7,390 nucleotides of DNA from Paracoccus sp. (in: a-proteobacteria). GTDB taxonomy: Bacteria; Pseudomonadota; Alphaproteobacteria; Rhodobacterales; Rhodobacteraceae. Position numbers and translations under genes: made by a program. Shown here piece by piece: positions 5,868 to 7,390 of this stretch. The notes under the pieces are model-generated. The model saw only the letters and a program-made list of their open reading frames with translations. It did not search any database and was not told the DNA's origin. The stretch is from contig JAGPGI010000124.1 in NCBI GenBank assembly GCA_018056045.1, forward strand, positions 1 through 7,390, in the 5' to 3' direction. Numbering within the stretch: position 1 is the stretch's first letter; each line of letters begins with the position of its first letter.

Positions 5868-6781
5868 CGTTGAAATTTCTACATCAACTTAGGCTTGGCG
5901 CGACAATTGTCGATGCCTGGCAAAAGCACCTTGAAACCCGCAAGCACCCAGCGGCAGGGCAATGGTTTTCGGACGATCCCGCAGGAAAGGGCGGCTTGTT
6001 CGGCAACCTGACGGACGAACTTGCCCCGGCGCTGAGCTTCGAACCCGCTGCCCGGACCTTCGGTGTCCACAAGATGGCAGTGGCAACCGGGTTGGTCGAT
6101 AATCGCAACGGGCTGTCTTCCTTTGCGACGGTCAATCTGTCCCATACCTGCCGGGACAGCGTGACCACGTCCCATCTGGTCAGCAAACTGGTCAGGACCG
6201 GCCTGCCGGTCCTGATCAAAGACAAGCTTGGTCCTGATGTGTTTGGTAACGATTTCGATGTGAGTTTTGCGGCGGATTACACGCATTCCTGGGCCGATGC
6301 GACCGCCGTCACGGATTCGGCGCCGCGCAGTGTCAATCTCGCGGTGCCGGTTCGCAACGTCCCCAAGGGCCGGGTCTATCAGGTCATGCTGGTGGCAAAG
6401 CGCCACATGATGAGCGTGCCTTACCGCGCCGACATCATCCTGAAGGGCAGCACGACCGCCCATTTCGCCAGCAGGATCGACGGCGAGCAGGTCTGGCGGG
6501 CGACGGCGGGCGATCTGTGCGAATGGATCAATCGCCATGACTCGGCGGGCGACGACAGCTGGTTTTTCAGCCGCGATCCCGCCGATCCGACGCAGGGAAG
6601 GGTTTCTCTGCAGGGGATGCTCAGGGCGGTGCGGAATATGAGTTTCTCGGTGCAGATGCTTGATGTCACCGAAGATTTCGACCCGGCATGGGTCGAGCGG
6701 GCGCCTGCCCCGATGTTGAAGGCCGTTGCGTGCGGACGGGTTGTTGACGAGGTGTTGGTTGATGAAAGAGTTGCTGCCTGA
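5864..6781 (+). CDS. Putative aerolysin-like (ETX/MTX2-type) beta-pore-forming protein
   Basis: A 305-residue protein without signal peptide or transmembrane helix. Residues 90-198 show the layout of the ETX/MTX2 pore-forming module. A Thr/Ser-rich strand, NLSHTCRDSVTTSHLVSK (91-108), is followed by a turn-rich section (KDKLGPDVFGNDF, 119-131). A second Ser/Thr-rich strand comes next (DVSFAADYTHSWADATAVT, 132-150), then VNLAVPVRNVPKGRVYQVML (157-176), like the V-x-V-P-P-G-K segment of the family, and SVPYRADIIL (184-193). Residues 1-85 would be a separate N-terminal domain (WFSDDPAGKGGLFGNLTDEL, 34-53), not recognised. The C-terminal region (200-305) contains WFFSRDP (233-239) and MLDVTEDFD (265-273), also unrecognised. 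Three cysteines are present (96, 219, 290). Translation starts at ATG 5864, coupled to the domain-4-like gene, with GGAGG upstream. Family membership is inferred by pattern; a non-toxic beta protein cannot be excluded. Confidence 0.6.
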   Translation: MTLKFLHQLRLGATIVDAWQKHLETRKHPAAGQWFSDDPAGKGGLFGNLTDELAPALSFEPAARTFGVHKMAVATGLVDNRNGLSSFATVNLSHTCRDSVTTSHLVSKLVRTGLPVLIKDKLGPDVFGNDFDVSFAADYTHSWADATAVTDSAPRSVNLAVPVRNVPKGRVYQVMLVAKRHMMSVPYRADIILKGSTTAHFASRIDGEQVWRATAGDLCEWINRHDSAGDDSWFFSRDPADPTQGRVSLQGMLRAVRNMSFSVQMLDVTEDFDPAWVERAPAPMLKAVACGRVVDEVLVDERVAA

Positions 6782-6798
6782 GCCTCCTGACAGGCAGC
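6773..6798 (+). other. Hairpin overlapping the stop codon of the pore-forming-like gene
   Basis: Perfect 8-bp inverted repeat GCTGCCTG (6773-6780) and CAGGCAGC (6791-6798) with a 10-nt loop; the TGA stop is at 6779-6781, so the stem spans the end of the coding sequence. No T-run follows. It precedes the stronger terminator hairpin by 4 nt and may act with it as a 3' end structure. Confidence 0.45.
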
Positions 6799-6802
6799 GG
6801 CG

Positions 6803-6852
6803 GGCCTCGTGCGGTGACGGTCTGGCAGCCCCGTCCCGCATGAGGCCATTTT
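6803..6852 (+). terminator. Strong bulged stem-loop terminator of the toxin-like operon
   Basis: A 12-bp stem (6803-6814 with 6836-6847, one G-T wobble), a single bulged T at 6815, then 5 more pairs (6816-6820 with 6831-6835) and a 10-nt loop (6821-6830). It is followed directly by ATTTTAAC. The orientation of the T-run favours termination of the plus-strand operon. It lies between that operon and the convergent PEP-mutase-like gene. Confidence 0.7.
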
Positions 6853-6861
6853 AACAAGTTC

Positions 6862-6878
6862 CCCCGCAGCGCGCGGGG
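6862..6878 (-). terminator. Short GC hairpin after the PEP-mutase-like gene
   Basis: A 6-bp stem CCCCGC (6862-6867) and GCGGGG (6873-6878) with a 5-nt loop, 5 nt past the TAA of the minus-strand gene. On that strand it is followed by GGAACTTGTTAAAA, with no clean U-run, so it is only a weak terminator candidate for the convergent gene. Confidence 0.35.
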
Positions 6879-6883
6879 CGTGG

Positions 6884-7390
6884 TTACAGTCGATCCAGGT
6901 GGTGGTCCTGGGACATGAGCCGGGCGATGCTATCGCCCGGCATTGCCGTTTCGGCATAGCCGAAGGTGCCATGGTCGCGCACCTCGATCGCGGCGCGCAT
7001 CAGCGCCCCCAGCGCCGCCCGCGCGAACGAGCCGCCGACGCTGATCCGCCGCACCCCCGCCGCCGCCAGTTCGGCCACCGTATAGGTCGGGCCACCCAGC
7101 CCCATCACCGCATTCACCGGCTTGTCGAGTTCGGCGCAGACCGTGCGGATCGCCGCCAGATCGGGCAGGCCGGGCGCATAAAGCACGTCCGCCCCTGCCT
7201 CGGAGAATGCCTGTAAACGCCGGATCGTGTCGCCCAGATCGTGCCGGCCCCAAAGGTGGTTTTCGGCCCGCGCGGTCAACAGAAAGGGCAGGCCGCGCGC
7301 CGCCTCGGCCGCAGCGCGGACACGTTCGACCGCCGCATCAAGCGGATAGATCGGGGCATCGGGCAGGCCGGTCGCATCCTCGATCGAGCC
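6884..7390 (-). CDS. Isocitrate lyase/phosphoenolpyruvate mutase family protein, 5' part outside the window
   Basis: The last 168 residues of a cytoplasmic (beta/alpha)8-barrel enzyme of the PEP mutase/isocitrate lyase superfamily, which makes or breaks C-C or P-C bonds next to a carboxylate. The frame is open to the right edge and reads GSIEDATGLPDAPIYPLDAA, then LLTARAENHLWG, then LQAFSEAGADVLYAPGLPD, PVNAVMGLGGPTYTVAELAA and VRRISVGGSFARAA, all standard positions in this family. The Lys-Lys-Cys-Gly active-site loop would be upstream and cannot be checked. The TTG at 7279 is an internal leucine codon within LLTARAEN, not a start. The exact substrate cannot be assigned; family members include methylisocitrate lyase, oxaloacetate decarboxylase-like enzymes and phosphonate enzymes. 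It is convergent with the toxin-like operon and ends with TAA at 6884-6886. Confidence 0.9.
   Translation of the reverse strand, partial: GSIEDATGLPDAPIYPLDAAVERVRAAAEAARGLPFLLTARAENHLWGRHDLGDTIRRLQAFSEAGADVLYAPGLPDLAAIRTVCAELDKPVNAVMGLGGPTYTVAELAAAGVRRISVGGSFARAALGALMRAAIEVRDHGTFGYAETAMPGDSIARLMSQDHHLDRL

Noticed and set aside
5879..6841. A 320-codon minus-strand open frame opposite the pore-forming-like gene
   Set aside because: Arg/His/Pro-rich shadow composition and no ribosome binding site noted. The plus-strand frame is translationally coupled to the upstream gene, has a GGAGG site and shows beta-strand patterning.
1..7390. CRISPR array, tRNA, rRNA, insertion sequence or attachment site
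   Set aside because: No spaced direct repeats, cloverleaf-like sequence, transposase frame or terminal inverted repeats were seen on either strand.

Overview
The window looks like chromosomal DNA from an alphaproteobacterium of the Rhodobacteraceae, most likely Paracoccus or a close relative. This rests on the high GC content, the form of the ArgC and PEP-mutase-like proteins, the DUF1850-linked TAXI-TRAP operon, and a small protein resembling DUF6522. The assignment comes from recognising protein families by eye; no search was run.

Layout. (1) Positions 1-685, plus strand: the 3' part of argC (arginine biosynthesis). (2) Positions 686-4174, minus strand: a three-gene TAXI-type TRAP transporter operon, in transcription order the periplasmic receptor (4174-3227), the fused 4TM/12TM permease (3135-1042) and a small DUF1850 protein (1045-686). 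The DUF1850 stop codon directly abuts the argC stop codon. (3) Positions 4326-5330, minus strand: a Crp/Fnr-family regulator followed by an 87-residue DUF6522-like protein that appears to have its own promoter. (4) Positions 5499-6781, plus strand, divergent from the regulator: two translationally coupled genes (ATGA overlap). The first encodes a 122-residue protein resembling domain 4 of cholesterol-dependent cytolysins. The second encodes a 305-residue protein with the pattern of an aerolysin-like (ETX/MTX2) beta-pore-forming protein. A strong hairpin terminator follows. (5) Positions 6884-7390, minus strand: the 3' part of an isocitrate lyase/PEP mutase family gene, running off the window.

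Most of the window is ordinary metabolism and transport. The accessory item is the two-gene operon at 5499-6781. Its composition by eye is less GC-rich than its neighbours, neither product has an N-terminal signal peptide, and the pairing suggests a two-component membrane-active system: a small membrane-recognition protein plus a pore-forming partner. It is loosely analogous to fungal aegerolysin/MACPF pairs but built from different folds. This is inference from sequence pattern and would need structure prediction and homology searches to confirm. The Crp/Fnr gene transcribed away from it is a candidate regulator.
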